Below are positions 16,586-27,613 of a stretch of DNA of 64,000 bases, one piece after another. The DNA comes from Exiguobacterium mexicanum (GTDB lineage Bacteria > Bacillota > Bacilli > Exiguobacteriales > Exiguobacteriaceae), in the NCBI RefSeq assembly GCF_005960665.1, contig NZ_CP040676.1, positions 692,501 through 756,500 of the forward strand, in the 5' to 3' direction. The position numbers and the translations under genes are program-made. Numbering within the stretch: the stretch's first letter is position 1; each line of letters starts with the position of its first letter. The notes under the pieces were generated by a model. That model saw only the letters and a program-made list of their open reading frames with translations. It was not told the DNA's origin and did not search any database.

Positions 16586-17272
16586 ATGATATCGATGCAA
16601 AAAGTCAGCAAAGTATATCCAAACGGCGTCGTCGCAGTCGACGACCTCGATTTGAAGATCGAAGACGGCGAATTTCTATACGTCGTCGGACCATCCGGCG
16701 CCGGGAAATCGACGTTCATGAAAATGATTTATCGGGAGGAGAAACCGTCGAGCGGTCAGCTCATGATTGACGGGATTGACGTCGGCAAGTTGAAAAACCG
16801 CCACGTCCCGAAATTACGCCGTCAACTCGGCGTCATCTTCCAAGACTATAAGTTGTTGCCGTCACTCACGGTATATGAGAACGTCGCGTTCGCTCTCGAA
16901 GTCGTACAGGCCGACACGAACACGATGCGCAAGCAGGTCATGGACGTGTTGAACCTTGTCGGACTGAAACACAAGGCGCGCAACTATCCGGATGAACTAT
17001 CGGGTGGGGAGCAACAGCGTGTATCGATCGCTCGGGCCATCGTCAATAAGCCAAAGCTCATCATCGCCGACGAGCCGACGGGTAACTTAGACCCGGACAC
17101 GGCTTGGGGCATCATGGAAGTGTTCCAAGAGATTCACCGTCGCGGGGCGACCATCGTTATGGCGACCCACAACCGTGATATCGTCGACAAGATCCGCCAT
17201 CGCGTCATCGCGATCGAGAACGGGAAAGTCGTACGCGATGAAGAGAAAGGAGCATATGGTTATGATATTTAA
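16586..17272 (+). CDS. ftsE: Cell-division ABC transporter ATPase FtsE
   Basis: 228 residues from the ATG at 16586 (GGTAGGG upstream). Walker A is GPSGAGKST (35-43), signature LSGGEQQR near 139, and Walker [13 protein letters not shown] near 157-168. Length and signature are typical of FtsE. With FtsX it transmits ATP hydrolysis across the membrane to activate peptidoglycan hydrolases. The stop overlaps the ftsX start region. An M23 hydrolase lies right after ftsX, a likely partner. Confidence 0.96.
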   Translation: MISMQKVSKVYPNGVVAVDDLDLKIEDGEFLYVVGPSGAGKSTFMKMIYREEKPSSGQLMIDGIDVGKLKNRHVPKLRRQLGVIFQDYKLLPSLTVYENVAFALEVVQADTNTMRKQVMDVLNLVGLKHKARNYPDELSGGEQQRVSIARAIVNKPKLIIADEPTGNLDPDTAWGIMEVFQEIHRRGATIVMATHNRDIVDKIRHRVIAIENGKVVRDEEKGAYGYDI

Positions 17273-18164
17273 AAGTGGATTCCGTCATCTGCGCGAAGGA
17301 TTCAAAGGAACACTACGCAACGGTTGGATGACGTTCGCGGCCATCAGTGCCGTTACCATCACCTTGTTACTCGTCGGGGTATTCGCCCTCGTCATGTTCA
17401 ACGTCAATGAGATTTCAGAGAACGTCGAGAACGACGTCGAGATTCAAGTATTCGTCACCCGGACCGCGGAGGAAGCGAACGTCGAGAAGCTCGGCGAGAA
17501 CTTAGAACAGATTCCAGGCGTCGAATCGGTCACGTTCAGCTCGAAAGAGGATGAATTAGAGAATTTCCGTAACCAGCTTGGTGAAGATGCGAATGCCTAC
17601 GGAACGGTCGAGAAGGACAACCCGCTCCACGACCGCTATATCGTCAAGGCGTCAGACCCGCTCAACACGGAGAAGGTCGCTAATTCGGTGCAGTCACTTG
17701 ATAACGTCGATAAGGTCACATATGGACAGGACTATATCGACAAGATGTTCGCCTTCTTCAACGGGATTCGCATCGGCGGACTTGCGTTGATCGTCGGTCT
17801 CACGCTCATGGCGATGTTCCTCATCTCGAACACGATCAAGATGACGATCTTCTCACGCCGTCGCGAAATCGAGATCATGCGTCTCGTCGGAGCGAAAAAC
17901 AGCTTCATTCGCTGGCCGTTCTTCATCGAAGGACTTCTCCTCGGTGTATTCGGTGCGCTCATCCCGATCGCCGTCATCTACTTCGGTTATGATGTCGCAT
18001 ATAGTGCTTTACAACCATCGCTAGATCAACTGAATAGTGATATATTTAAATTGATTGATCCATCGATTTTGACGACACAAGTGTCGCTCGTCCTCTTAGC
18101 GCTCGGTGCTTTCATCGGGATCTGGGGTTCGACGACATCGCTCGGTCGATTCTTGAAAGTCTAA
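17262..18164 (+). CDS. ftsX: Cell-division ABC transporter permease FtsX
   Basis: 300 residues from the ATG at 17262, 9 nt after AAAGGAG; another ATG at 17256 is too close to it. One helix (about 22-45) is followed by a large extracellular loop (about 50-165), then three C-terminal helices, the standard FtsX topology. The loop contacts the hydrolase partner. It overlaps ftsE by 11 nt. The small periplasm-facing motif and the cytoplasmic SRRREIEIMRLVGA loop are conserved. Confidence 0.95.
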   Translation: MIFKSGFRHLREGFKGTLRNGWMTFAAISAVTITLLLVGVFALVMFNVNEISENVENDVEIQVFVTRTAEEANVEKLGENLEQIPGVESVTFSSKEDELENFRNQLGEDANAYGTVEKDNPLHDRYIVKASDPLNTEKVANSVQSLDNVDKVTYGQDYIDKMFAFFNGIRIGGLALIVGLTLMAMFLISNTIKMTIFSRRREIEIMRLVGAKNSFIRWPFFIEGLLLGVFGALIPIAVIYFGYDVAYSALQPSLDQLNSDIFKLIDPSILTTQVSLVLLALGAFIGIWGSTTSLGRFLKV

Positions 18165-18194
18165 TCTAATTTAAATATGAGGAGGAGTTGGCGG

Positions 18195-19559
18195 ATGAAA
18201 CGTTCGCTTGCGCTTGGATTGAGTTTGACGCTACTTGCCTCGCCTGTATGGGCGACGGAGAAAGACACGCTGAAAGCACGACAAGATCGTTTATCCAATC
18301 AATTGGAGGAATCCAAGAAAGCGCAAGACGAGACGGACGCCGAGCTCGACATCACCGAGGCGGAACGTGATGCGGTCACGACAGAAATCCGTGCCGTCAA
18401 TGAACGTCTCGAAGGCTTAAGTGAACAGATCGCCGTCCAACAGGAAGAAGCGGACGCGGCGCGCACCGAGCTCGAGGAAACCCGTGATCAACTCACTGCC
18501 CAAGGGCAGTACCTCGACAGCCAGAAGGCGCTCCTTAGTGAGCGTCTTCGTGTGCTTCAAGTACATGAGGACCAGTCCTATCTCCAAGTCGTCTTCGAGT
18601 CCCGTTCATTCGGAGACTTGGTAACGCGGCTGTTGACCGCGCAGACGATTGCCGATCAGGACCGGGACCTCATACATAGTTACATGAGTGAAGTCGAGCG
18701 GCTCGAAGCGCTCGAAGCACGGCAGCGGACGCAGCTGTCATTCTTGAAACAAAAAGAACGTGAGCTCGTCGTGACGAAACAAGCGCTCGACGTCGCCGCC
18801 GAACAGAAGCACGACTTGTTGTCGGAGCTGAACGAACAGGTCGAACTGCTCGAACTTGAAAAAATGAGCCGTGCCGAAGAGCAGGCGCTCATGAACGAAC
18901 AGAGCCGCATCATCGCCGGACAGCTCGAAGCGATCGTCACGGCGGAACGAGAAGCGGCCGAAGCGCAGGCCCGAGCCGAAGCGGAAGCACGGGCGAAGGC
19001 GGAAGCCGAGGCGAAAGCACAGGCCGAGACCAAAGCCGCAGCTGCAGCGGAAGCGAAAGGACAGTCGGACGAGAAGGCCACGGCCTCACCAGCACCGACG
19101 CCCCCACCGCCTGCGGAAGCCCCGACGAACGTGTCGGGGCCGGCGACCTCGTTCGTCCGTCCGGTGTCCGGTTACGTGTCGAGCCCGTTCGGTCCTCGCC
19201 AAAACCCATTGACAGGCGTGGCGGAGTCGCACCGCGGCATCGATCTCGTCAATGCGACCGGGACACCGATCGTCGCGGCGGCACCAGGCATCGTCATCAA
19301 GGCGGCGCCGGCGACCGGATACGGCAACGTCGTCTTCGTCTCCCACATCGTCGGTGGGGCCGTCTGGACGACCGTCTATGCCCATCTCGACTCGATCACG
19401 GTCTCGTCTGGGCAAACGGTGTCCGCTGGCCAGACCGTCGGTACGCTCGGCAACACGGGCTGGTCGACGGGACCGCATCTCCACTTCGAATTACATCGCG
19501 GACAATGGGCGCCAGGGCAACCGAATGCGGTCGACCCGGGTCCTTATATCGGTTACTGA
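18195..19559 (+). CDS. Secreted coiled-coil M23 endopeptidase
   Basis: 454 residues from the ATG at 18195 (GAGGAG, 8 nt). A signal peptide (cleaved after VWA, about 20) precedes a long coiled coil (about 25-260) and an Ala/Glu/Lys low-complexity linker with a Pro-rich end. A LytM/M23 domain closes the protein. Zinc ligands are visible: HRGID (near 346), YAHL, and HLHFEL (near 429), so the enzyme should be active rather than degenerate like EnvC. Located 30 nt after ftsX, it is probably the hydrolase gated by FtsEX, in place of the CwlO enzyme of Bacillus. Confidence 0.9.
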   Translation: MKRSLALGLSLTLLASPVWATEKDTLKARQDRLSNQLEESKKAQDETDAELDITEAERDAVTTEIRAVNERLEGLSEQIAVQQEEADAARTELEETRDQLTAQGQYLDSQKALLSERLRVLQVHEDQSYLQVVFESRSFGDLVTRLLTAQTIADQDRDLIHSYMSEVERLEALEARQRTQLSFLKQKERELVVTKQALDVAAEQKHDLLSELNEQVELLELEKMSRAEEQALMNEQSRIIAGQLEAIVTAEREAAEAQARAEAEARAKAEAEAKAQAETKAAAAAEAKGQSDEKATASPAPTPPPPAEAPTNVSGPATSFVRPVSGYVSSPFGPRQNPLTGVAESHRGIDLVNATGTPIVAAAPGIVIKAAPATGYGNVVFVSHIVGGAVWTTVYAHLDSITVSSGQTVSAGQTVGTLGNTGWSTGPHLHFELHRGQWAPGQPNAVDPGPYIGY

Positions 19560-19565
19560 TGAGAC

Positions 19566-19604
19566 GGACGTGTTCCAAATTTGTGGAACGCGTCCGTTTT
19601 TCTG
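19566..19604 (+). terminator. Terminator of the ftsEX-M23 operon
   Basis: Stem ACGGACGTGTTCCA/TGGAACGCGTCCGT (one G-T pair) with an AATTTG-type loop, followed by TTTTTCTG. Confidence 0.9.
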
Positions 19605-19658
19605 AACTTTTTGCTATACTGAATGAAAGACTGACAAAGAGAAAAGAGGGAATCACCC

Positions 19659-21062
19659 GTGAAAAATACAACCGCAGGATTACTAGCCGGCGCTACGTTC
19701 GTCGCCGGGGCCGGTGCAGGGCTCGCGACGATGGCGTTTACGGATACGGCGCTGCCGATTCAACCGAAGGCAGAAGGCTGGGACAAGGTCGACCAAGTCC
19801 GGCAATTGATCGAGACGCATTCATTGAAGGATATTTCGGAAGAGGATTTATTGACCGGTGCCCTCGACGGGATGACGGCAGCGCTTGACGACCCGTACTC
19901 GGACTTCCTCGACGCCGAAGAGACGTCACAGTTCACCGACTCAATCGAGTCGAGTTTTGAAGGAATCGGCGCGACTTTGGAGAAGAAAGGAGAAGACATA
20001 TTAATCGTCGCTCCAATCAAAGGCGCACCGGCCGAAGAGGCAGGACTCCGGGCCGGCGACGTCATCACGGCGGTCGACGGGGAATCGATTGAAGGGATGG
20101 CCGTCGAAGAGGCGGTTCAGCTCATCCGGGGCGAGAAAGGGACCGTCGTCACGCTCACGATCCGCCGCGGCGGACAAGAGGCCGACTACGAGATTACACG
20201 CGATACGATTCCGATCGAGACCGTCTACTCGGAAGTGAAAAAACAGGACGGGAAAAAGGTTGGTTATATCGAGGTGACCCAGTTCTCCGAACCGACGGCG
20301 GACGAATTTTTAGAGCAGCTCGAGGCGCTCGAATCGGAAGGGATCGATAGCCTGATCATCGACGTACGAGGCAACCCGGGTGGATTGCTTCCTGCCGTCA
20401 TCGAGATGACCGAAGGATTCGTCCCGACGAACAAACCGGTCGTCCAAATCGAGAATGCGGATGGGGAGCGCGAGTCGCAGAGCGGCCGTGCCCGGGAAGC
20501 GAAGCCATACGACTTGTTCGTCTTGACGGACGAAGGGTCGGCATCGGCATCTGAAATTCTGGCCGGGGCCCTCAAAGAAGGTGCCGGGGCCACAATCATC
20601 GGCAACAAGACGTTCGGGAAAGGCGTCGTCCAGACGGCGTTCGATTTAGAGGACGGCAGCAACTTGAAGCTGACGACGAGCAAATGGCTCACACCGGACG
20701 GGAACTGGATCAACGAGAAAGGCATCGAACCGGACGTCGAGGTCAATCAACCGGACTACTTCAATGTCACCCGCATCCTCACCGACGCGGATACGCTCAA
20801 AGTCGGGGACTACGGGGAAGCGGTCTCGAACTTGCATACCGTGTTGACGGGCATCGGCTATGAACCAGGCGGACAGCCGGGCTATTTCGGTGATACGATG
20901 GGCCGTGCCGTCAGTGCCTTCCAAGCCGACAACAACTTGCCGGAAGACGGGATCGTCAATGAAGCGACGGCGTCGGCGCTCGAGTCACGCTTGCTCGAGG
21001 AGATTCAAGACGAGGCGAACGATGCCCAATTGAATCGCGCGCTCGAAGAAGCTGCAAAATAA
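19659..21062 (+). CDS. ctpB: CtpB-like S41 processing protease with PDZ and PG-binding domains
   Basis: 467 residues from a GTG with AAGAGGG upstream. An N-terminal membrane anchor (about 5-27) is followed by a PDZ domain (about 95-175), the S41 protease core (about 190-360) and a C-terminal peptidoglycan-binding domain (about 375-440: LKVGDYGEAVSNLHTVL). The catalytic serine lies in DEGSASASE (near 295) and the lysine in GNKTFGKG (near 320). CtpB of spore-formers cleaves SpoIVFA; in this window nothing points to sporulation, so another extracytoplasmic substrate is likely. Confidence 0.93.
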   Translation: MKNTTAGLLAGATFVAGAGAGLATMAFTDTALPIQPKAEGWDKVDQVRQLIETHSLKDISEEDLLTGALDGMTAALDDPYSDFLDAEETSQFTDSIESSFEGIGATLEKKGEDILIVAPIKGAPAEEAGLRAGDVITAVDGESIEGMAVEEAVQLIRGEKGTVVTLTIRRGGQEADYEITRDTIPIETVYSEVKKQDGKKVGYIEVTQFSEPTADEFLEQLEALESEGIDSLIIDVRGNPGGLLPAVIEMTEGFVPTNKPVVQIENADGERESQSGRAREAKPYDLFVLTDEGSASASEILAGALKEGAGATIIGNKTFGKGVVQTAFDLEDGSNLKLTTSKWLTPDGNWINEKGIEPDVEVNQPDYFNVTRILTDADTLKVGDYGEAVSNLHTVLTGIGYEPGGQPGYFGDTMGRAVSAFQADNNLPEDGIVNEATASALESRLLEEIQDEANDAQLNRALEEAAK

Positions 21063-21087
21063 GGATTAGGGAAAGGATTGGACAAGT

Positions 21088-22239
21088 GTGGACGTTCTAC
21101 GAATGAGTTTTACTGCTTTGTTGACCTTGATCGGTAGTCCGCTACTCTGGGCGACGCTCGTCGCCCTCGCTTACATATCCACGACGCGTATCAAACGGGA
21201 GCGGGGCATGTTTCGCTCGCGTCGGCGTTCGCCGAAATCGGACTGGCGCCATTTTCTATGGCCGAGCCTGCTCCTTGCGGTCATCGGTTCGGCGGCGCTG
21301 ATTCTGCTCGAGACGACCGTCAACTGGGAATGGGTCGTGACGTTCAGCGTGCTGTACGCGCTTATCGTCTTGACGATGCACCCGCGTTTCAGCAGCCCAG
21401 CGTTCCCGTTTTTGATCATGCTGACGGCAGTCGCGCTTCGTGACGTCATCGAGTATGGGGGACTGACAGGGTGGATGGATCGATTGGCCGAGGTCGACTG
21501 GCCGGTGTATGCGCTCGTGTTCGGTGTCGTGACGCTCGCGGAGGCGATTCTCTTACGGTGGAACGGTCCGGTCGAGACGTCACCGACGCTCATCTTGTCC
21601 AAACGGGGCCAGTTCATCGGCGGGCATGTCGTCAAACGACTCTGGTTCTTCCCGCTTGTCGTCTTCCTACCCCCATCCTTCGGTCTCGACGGCCCAGTGC
21701 CGATCATCTTGCCGATCCCAATCGGGGTCAGCCTGCTGTCGACGGGAGCACTCCCAGGGACGCTCCTCGGCCGCTTGAGCCTGTATCGAGGCCTGCTCGC
21801 GCTCATCGGCCTCGGTTTGTTCGGGGCTTCCTACGCCATCGACGTCCCGTACGCGGCCTACATCTTGCTCGGTCTGTTCGTGTTGTATGAGTTGGCGCTA
21901 CAACTCATCAAGCGAGAGAATCGAGGGACGACGCCGGTGTTCATCAACGGCAACCGAGGAGCGGTCATCATCGACACGCTCCCGGGCTCACCGGGCGAGG
22001 CGATGCAGCTCATCCCAGGCGAATCGATCTACAAAGTGAACGGAACCGTCATCACGGGCGGGAGCAGCTTCTATGAGGCGCTCCAGTTGCATAAACCGTA
22101 CATCAAGCTCGAGGTGCTCAACTTGAACGGGGACATCCGTTTCGTGCAACGGGCGATGTACGAGACCGACCCGCACGAGCTCGGCATCTTGTTCGTCGCC
22201 GAACCGGCGAGCCCGCGTCTGCGGTTACGGAAACTATAA
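21088..22239 (+). CDS. minJ: Division topology protein MinJ (PDZ membrane protein)
   Basis: 383 residues from a GTG with AAAGGA 10 nt upstream. Six to eight membrane helices occupy about 10-270, and a PDZ-like domain ends the protein (AVIIDTLPGSPGEAMQLIPG, IYKVNGTVITGGSSFYEAL). This is the MinJ layout, and minJ follows ctpB in Bacillus. MinJ bridges DivIVA and MinCD at the poles and septum. swrA, present between ctpB and minJ in Bacillus subtilis, is missing here. Assigned by synteny plus topology. Confidence 0.85.
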   Translation: MDVLRMSFTALLTLIGSPLLWATLVALAYISTTRIKRERGMFRSRRRSPKSDWRHFLWPSLLLAVIGSAALILLETTVNWEWVVTFSVLYALIVLTMHPRFSSPAFPFLIMLTAVALRDVIEYGGLTGWMDRLAEVDWPVYALVFGVVTLAEAILLRWNGPVETSPTLILSKRGQFIGGHVVKRLWFFPLVVFLPPSFGLDGPVPIILPIPIGVSLLSTGALPGTLLGRLSLYRGLLALIGLGLFGASYAIDVPYAAYILLGLFVLYELALQLIKRENRGTTPVFINGNRGAVIIDTLPGSPGEAMQLIPGESIYKVNGTVITGGSSFYEALQLHKPYIKLEVLNLNGDIRFVQRAMYETDPHELGILFVAEPASPRLRLRKL

Positions 22240-22272
22240 AAGGGAGCATCCTTGGCGGATGCTCCCTTTCGT
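22238..22272. terminator. Bidirectional terminator, minJ / glpK
   Basis: Stem AAAGGGAGCATCC/GGATGCTCCCTTT with a short loop between convergent genes. Confidence 0.9.
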
Positions 22273-22280
22273 GCGTTCAA

Positions 22281-23819
<1,539 letters not shown>

Positions 23820-23828
23820 TTAGAAAGA

Positions 23829-24536
23829 TTATGGGACAAGAATGCCGTAAACCAATGCGGCGATGACCGCCCCGATGATTGGTCCGACGACCGGAATCCA
23901 TGAATAGCCCCAGTCCGACGTCCCTTTGCCTTTGATTGGAAGAATCGCATGCGCAATCCGCGGCCCGAGGTCACGTGCCGGGTTGATGGCATATCCCGTT
24001 GTACCACCAAGTGAGAGACCGATTGAGACGACGAGGAAACCGACGATGAGCGGATTCAAGCCGTCCGTGAACGTGTTGGCCCCGAATGACAAAATTCCGA
24101 AGACGAGAACGAACGTACCAATGATTTCCCCGATCAAGTTGAACGGCGTGCTACGAATCCCTGGTGCGGTCGAGAAGGTGGCCAGTTTGGCACCCGGATC
24201 GTCGGTCACATCATAGTGCGGTTTGTAGTGCACGAACACGAGGACGGCCCCGATGAACGCCCCGATAAACTGTGCCAAGATGTAGGCTGGCACATCAGCC
24301 CAAGGGAATGAGCCTGCTGTCGCGAGCCCGACCGTGACGGCAGGGTTCAAGTGCGCCCCTCCATAAATTCCGGCTGCGTATACCCCGATCATAACGGCGA
24401 AGCCCCAACCGAACGTGATGACGACCCAACCTGCGTTCTCCGCTTTCGAATGACGGAGGACGACGCCGGCGACGACACCGTTACCGAGCAAGATGAGTAG
24501 CATTGTACCAATAATTTCGCTGACGAATGCTGACAT
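23829..24536 (-). CDS. glpF: Glycerol uptake facilitator GlpF
   Basis: 235 residues from the ATG at 24536 with GAAGGGAG upstream. Six membrane helices and both aquaporin motifs are present: [12 protein letters not shown] and [13 protein letters not shown]. The Asp/Arg-rich second half-loop is typical of glycerol-selective channels. It forms an operon with glpK. The promoter carries a cre-like sequence over the -35 box. Confidence 0.96.
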   Translation of the reverse strand: MSAFVSEIIGTMLLILLGNGVVAGVVLRHSKAENAGWVVITFGWGFAVMIGVYAAGIYGGAHLNPAVTVGLATAGSFPWADVPAYILAQFIGAFIGAVLVFVHYKPHYDVTDDPGAKLATFSTAPGIRSTPFNLIGEIIGTFVLVFGILSFGANTFTDGLNPLIVGFLVVSIGLSLGGTTGYAINPARDLGPRIAHAILPIKGKGTSDWGYSWIPVVGPIIGAVIAALVYGILVP

Positions 24537-24579
24537 GTGATACTCCCTTCCTTCCATATTAAATTTGGCTTACCACTTC

Positions 24580-24608
24580 ATTATATGCCCCAAATGTAAG
24601 CGTTTCAA
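24580..24608 (-). promoter_or_regulatory. glpFK promoter with overlapping cre-like site
   Basis: Minus strand: -35 TTGAAA (24603-24608), 17-nt spacer, -10 TATAAT (24580-24585). TTGAAACGCTTACA (24595-24608) fits the CcpA consensus at 12 of 14 positions and covers the -35 box, where CcpA would block RNA polymerase. No GlpP-type antiterminator leader fits in the short 37-nt leader. Confidence 0.75.
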
Positions 24609-24623
24609 AACCGAATATGCAAA

Positions 24624-24655
24624 AAAAGCCACTTTTCTTATGAAAAGTGGTTTTG
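24624..24655 (-). terminator. Terminator of TauE gene, overlapping its stop codon
   Basis: Stem CCACTTTTC/GAAAAGTGG with an ATAA loop, then seven T in the minus direction. The last codons and the TAA of the gene lie in the hairpin. Confidence 0.9.
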
Positions 24656-25522
24656 ATTGACAATACGCCGTCTGAAGTCGAGTCCAATCCCGACAAGAAA
24701 AGCGAGCAGGATCGCCAAACTGACGTATGCAAGCGGCGCGTAGAGGGCGGCACCGAGGTCGAGCGCGATCGAGACGATGACGGCCACATACAACCAGGCG
24801 AGCCGGGTGGAAATCTCTTTATCGTGATAACGATTCGTGAGCGAAGCGCCGAGTGGGGCCCCGATGAACGCCCCGACGACCAACGCAAGCGGCGTCACAT
24901 AATCGAGCGATAGCGACGGCAGATAGCCGACGAGTCCGCCGAGCGAGATGAACAGGACGGCAGCGAGGCTCGTCCCGACCCCGCGATGCGTCGTGAAGCC
25001 GAGCCAACTGACGAGGAGCGGGACGATGATGAACCCGCCGCCGATGCCGAGGAGGGCGGACAATAGTCCGGCCATCGCTCCGATCATCACACCCGCGAGA
25101 ACGGTCGATTTTTTCGGCTTCTGCGGTTTCGATGTTTTCTTTAATAGCGTAACGGCAAAATAAGATAGGATAGCCAGATAAAATAAGTTCAGTAACCAAT
25201 CATACGTCCCCGAGATCGAGAGGACGAGGCGGCTCGACAGCTGTGCCGTGACGGCGCCGGTCAGTCCGACCGTGATGCCGGTCGACCAAGACACGTTGCC
25301 GAGCGACGTATGTTTCTTCGCGCCGGACAGGCTCGTCCCGACGACGAACAAGAGTGACGTGGCGACGGCCTCTGCTGCCGAATAACCACTAAAGAGCAAC
25401 ACTGGGACGATGATGACCCCGCCGCCGATGCCGAAGAATCCGGACAAGGCGCCGACGATGGCACCGAGCGGGATGAAGAGAAGTGACCACATGACGACCA
25501 ACTCGTTTCTACTTAGATTCAC
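24638..25522 (-). CDS. Sulfite exporter TauE/SafE family transporter
   Basis: About 294 residues with eight hydrophobic segments in two halves. Each half carries the family repeat (SGFFGIGGGVIIVPVLL near 25; SALLGIGGGFIIVPLLV near 155). Substrates of the family are small sulfonates or sulfite, but specificity cannot be read here. The start is uncertain: GTG at 25522 lies close to GGAGA, and an ATG at 25492 is another option. It is divergent from uvrB. Confidence 0.88.
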   Translation of the reverse strand: MNLSRNELVVMWSLLFIPLGAIVGALSGFFGIGGGVIIVPVLLFSGYSAAEAVATSLLFVVGTSLSGAKKHTSLGNVSWSTGITVGLTGAVTAQLSSRLVLSISGTYDWLLNLFYLAILSYFAVTLLKKTSKPQKPKKSTVLAGVMIGAMAGLLSALLGIGGGFIIVPLLVSWLGFTTHRGVGTSLAAVLFISLGGLVGYLPSLSLDYVTPLALVVGAFIGAPLGASLTNRYHDKEISTRLAWLYVAVIVSIALDLGAALYAPLAYVSLAILLAFLVGIGLDFRRRIVNQNHFS

Positions 25523-25569
25523 TCTCCATGATAACGAAAAGCGGAACGATTTGGGAAGCGTGTCAGAAG

Positions 25570-25598
25570 CGAATATTTGTTCGTGTATGTGCTATAAT
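25570..25598 (+). promoter_or_regulatory. uvrB promoter with SOS (LexA) box
   Basis: CGAATATTTGTTCG (25570-25583) differs from the Gram-positive LexA palindrome CGAACN4GTTCG at one base. It overlaps the -35 region of an extended -10 promoter (TGCTATAAT, 25590-25598). LexA should repress uvrBA until DNA damage. Confidence 0.85.
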
Positions 25599-25636
25599 CA
25601 AGTCAATATGCAAGGAACAGAAAGCGAGGAATATAT

Positions 25637-27613
25637 ATGGATAAGATTAGCGTTCCGTTCGACTTACAATCAGAATATAAGCCGGCCGGCGACCAACCGG
25701 AGGCGATTCGACAGCTCGTCGAGGGCGTCAATCGCGGCGACCGGTACCAGACGTTGCTCGGGGCGACCGGCACCGGGAAGACGTTCACCGTATCGAACGT
25801 CATCCAAGAAGTGAAGAAGCCGACGCTCGTCTTGGCCCACAACAAGACGCTCGCCGGACAGCTCTATTCGGAGTTCAAGGAATTCTTCCCGAACAACGCC
25901 GTCGAATATTTCGTCAGTTATTATGACTACTATCAGCCAGAGGCGTACGTCCCATCGACGGACACGTTCATCGAGAAAGACGCCTCGATCAACGATGAGA
26001 TCGATAAACTTCGTCACTCGGCGACGTCGGCCTTGTTCGAGCGCGATGACGTCATCATCGTCTCCTCCGTGTCGTGCATCTACGGTCTCGGTAACCCGGA
26101 AGAATATAACAGCCTCGTCTTAAGTCTCCGCGTCGGTAAAGAGTTGGGCCGTGATCAGATGCTCCGCAAGTTGATCGACATCCAATATGAGCGGAACGAT
26201 ATCGACTTCCAACGCGGGCGGTTCCGTGTCCGAGGTGACGTCGTCGAGATCTTCCCGGCGTCACGCGACGAACAGTGCTTGCGCGTCGAGTTCTTCGGAG
26301 ACGAAATCGATCGCATCCGCGAGATGGACCCGCTCACCGGCGAGATCATCGCCGACCGCGAGCACGTCTCAATCTTCCCGGCGTCCCACTTCGTCACCCG
26401 CGACGAGAAGCTGCAAAAAGCGATCGTCAACATCGAGGCCGAGCTCGAACAACAGCTCGCGAAGTTCCGCGAGGAAGGCAAACTGCTTGAAGCCCAGCGT
26501 CTCGAACAGCGGACGAACTATGACCTCGAGATGATGCGTGAGATGGGCTACTGTTCAGGCATCGAAAACTATTCGCGTCATTTGAACTTGACCGAGGCAG
26601 GGGCGACGCCTTACACGCTCATCGACTACTTCCCGAAAGACTTCCTACTCGTCGCCGATGAGTCGCACGTGACGCTCCCGCAAGTACGCGGCATGTATAA
26701 CGGTGACCAGGCCCGGAAGCAAGTGCTTGTCGACCACGGGTTCCGCTTGCCTTCAGCTAAAGATAACCGTCCGCTCAAGTTCGACGAGTTCGAGAAGAAG
26801 TTGTCGCAAGCGATCTTTATCTCGGCGACACCAGGTCCGTTCGAGCTCGAGCATACCCCGCACATGATCGAACAGATCATCCGGCCGACAGGACTGCTCG
26901 ACCCGACGATCGAGATTCATCCGATCAAAGGACAAATCGACTACTTGATGGACCAAATTCGCGACCGCATCAAACAGGACGAACGCGTCCTCGTGACGAC
27001 GCTCACGAAAAAGATGGCCGAGGATTTATCGGACTATCTGCGTGAAGCGGGCATCAAGGTCAACTATATGCACTCTGAAATCAAGACGCTCGAGCGGATT
27101 GAGATCATCCGTGACCTGCGTCTCGGAAAATACGACGTCCTCGTCGGAATCAACTTACTGCGGGAAGGACTAGACATCCCGGAAGTGAGTCTCGTCACGA
27201 TTCTAGACGCCGACAAGGAAGGGTTCCTCCGTTCGGACCGATCGCTCATTCAGACGATTGGGCGGGCGGCGCGGAACTCGAACGGGCACGTCATCTTGTT
27301 CGCTGATAAGATGACCGACTCGATGACGCGCGCGATTGAAGAGACCGACCGTCGTCGCTCGATTCAACAAGCCTATAATGAAGAACACGGCATCACCCCG
27401 CAGACGATCCGTAAAGAAGTGCGCGGCGTCATCCGGGCAACGGTCGATGCCGAGGAGGATGTGCTCGAATCACTCAGCTCGATGAAGCCGGCTGAACGTG
27501 AGGAAGCCATCGCCAAGCTAGAAGAAGAAATGAAACAAGCGGCCCGCGACCTCCAGTTCGAACGGGCGGCCGAATTGCGTGACTTAATCTTGGAGTTGAA
27601 GGTAGGGAATTAA
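25637..27613 (+). CDS. uvrB: Excinuclease ABC subunit B
   Basis: 658 residues. Walker A GATGTGKT is near 42-49. The damage-inserting beta-hairpin ([12 protein letters not shown] near 95-106) is intact. Helicase motif VI-like GRAARN and a C-terminal UVR motif ([20 protein letters not shown]) that contacts UvrC are present. UvrB verifies lesions loaded by UvrA. The RBS is AAAGCGAGGA. uvrA begins at the base after its stop codon. Confidence 0.98.
   Translation: MDKISVPFDLQSEYKPAGDQPEAIRQLVEGVNRGDRYQTLLGATGTGKTFTVSNVIQEVKKPTLVLAHNKTLAGQLYSEFKEFFPNNAVEYFVSYYDYYQPEAYVPSTDTFIEKDASINDEIDKLRHSATSALFERDDVIIVSSVSCIYGLGNPEEYNSLVLSLRVGKELGRDQMLRKLIDIQYERNDIDFQRGRFRVRGDVVEIFPASRDEQCLRVEFFGDEIDRIREMDPLTGEIIADREHVSIFPASHFVTRDEKLQKAIVNIEAELEQQLAKFREEGKLLEAQRLEQRTNYDLEMMREMGYCSGIENYSRHLNLTEAGATPYTLIDYFPKDFLLVADESHVTLPQVRGMYNGDQARKQVLVDHGFRLPSAKDNRPLKFDEFEKKLSQAIFISATPGPFELEHTPHMIEQIIRPTGLLDPTIEIHPIKGQIDYLMDQIRDRIKQDERVLVTTLTKKMAEDLSDYLREAGIKVNYMHSEIKTLERIEIIRDLRLGKYDVLVGINLLREGLDIPEVSLVTILDADKEGFLRSDRSLIQTIGRAARNSNGHVILFADKMTDSMTRAIEETDRRRSIQQAYNEEHGITPQTIRKEVRGVIRATVDAEEDVLESLSSMKPAEREEAIAKLEEEMKQAARDLQFERAAELRDLILELKVGN

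Noticed and set aside
18940-19080. Ala/Glu/Lys repeat in the M23 gene
   Set aside because: It is a low-complexity linker within a real gene, not a DNA repeat family or CRISPR array.
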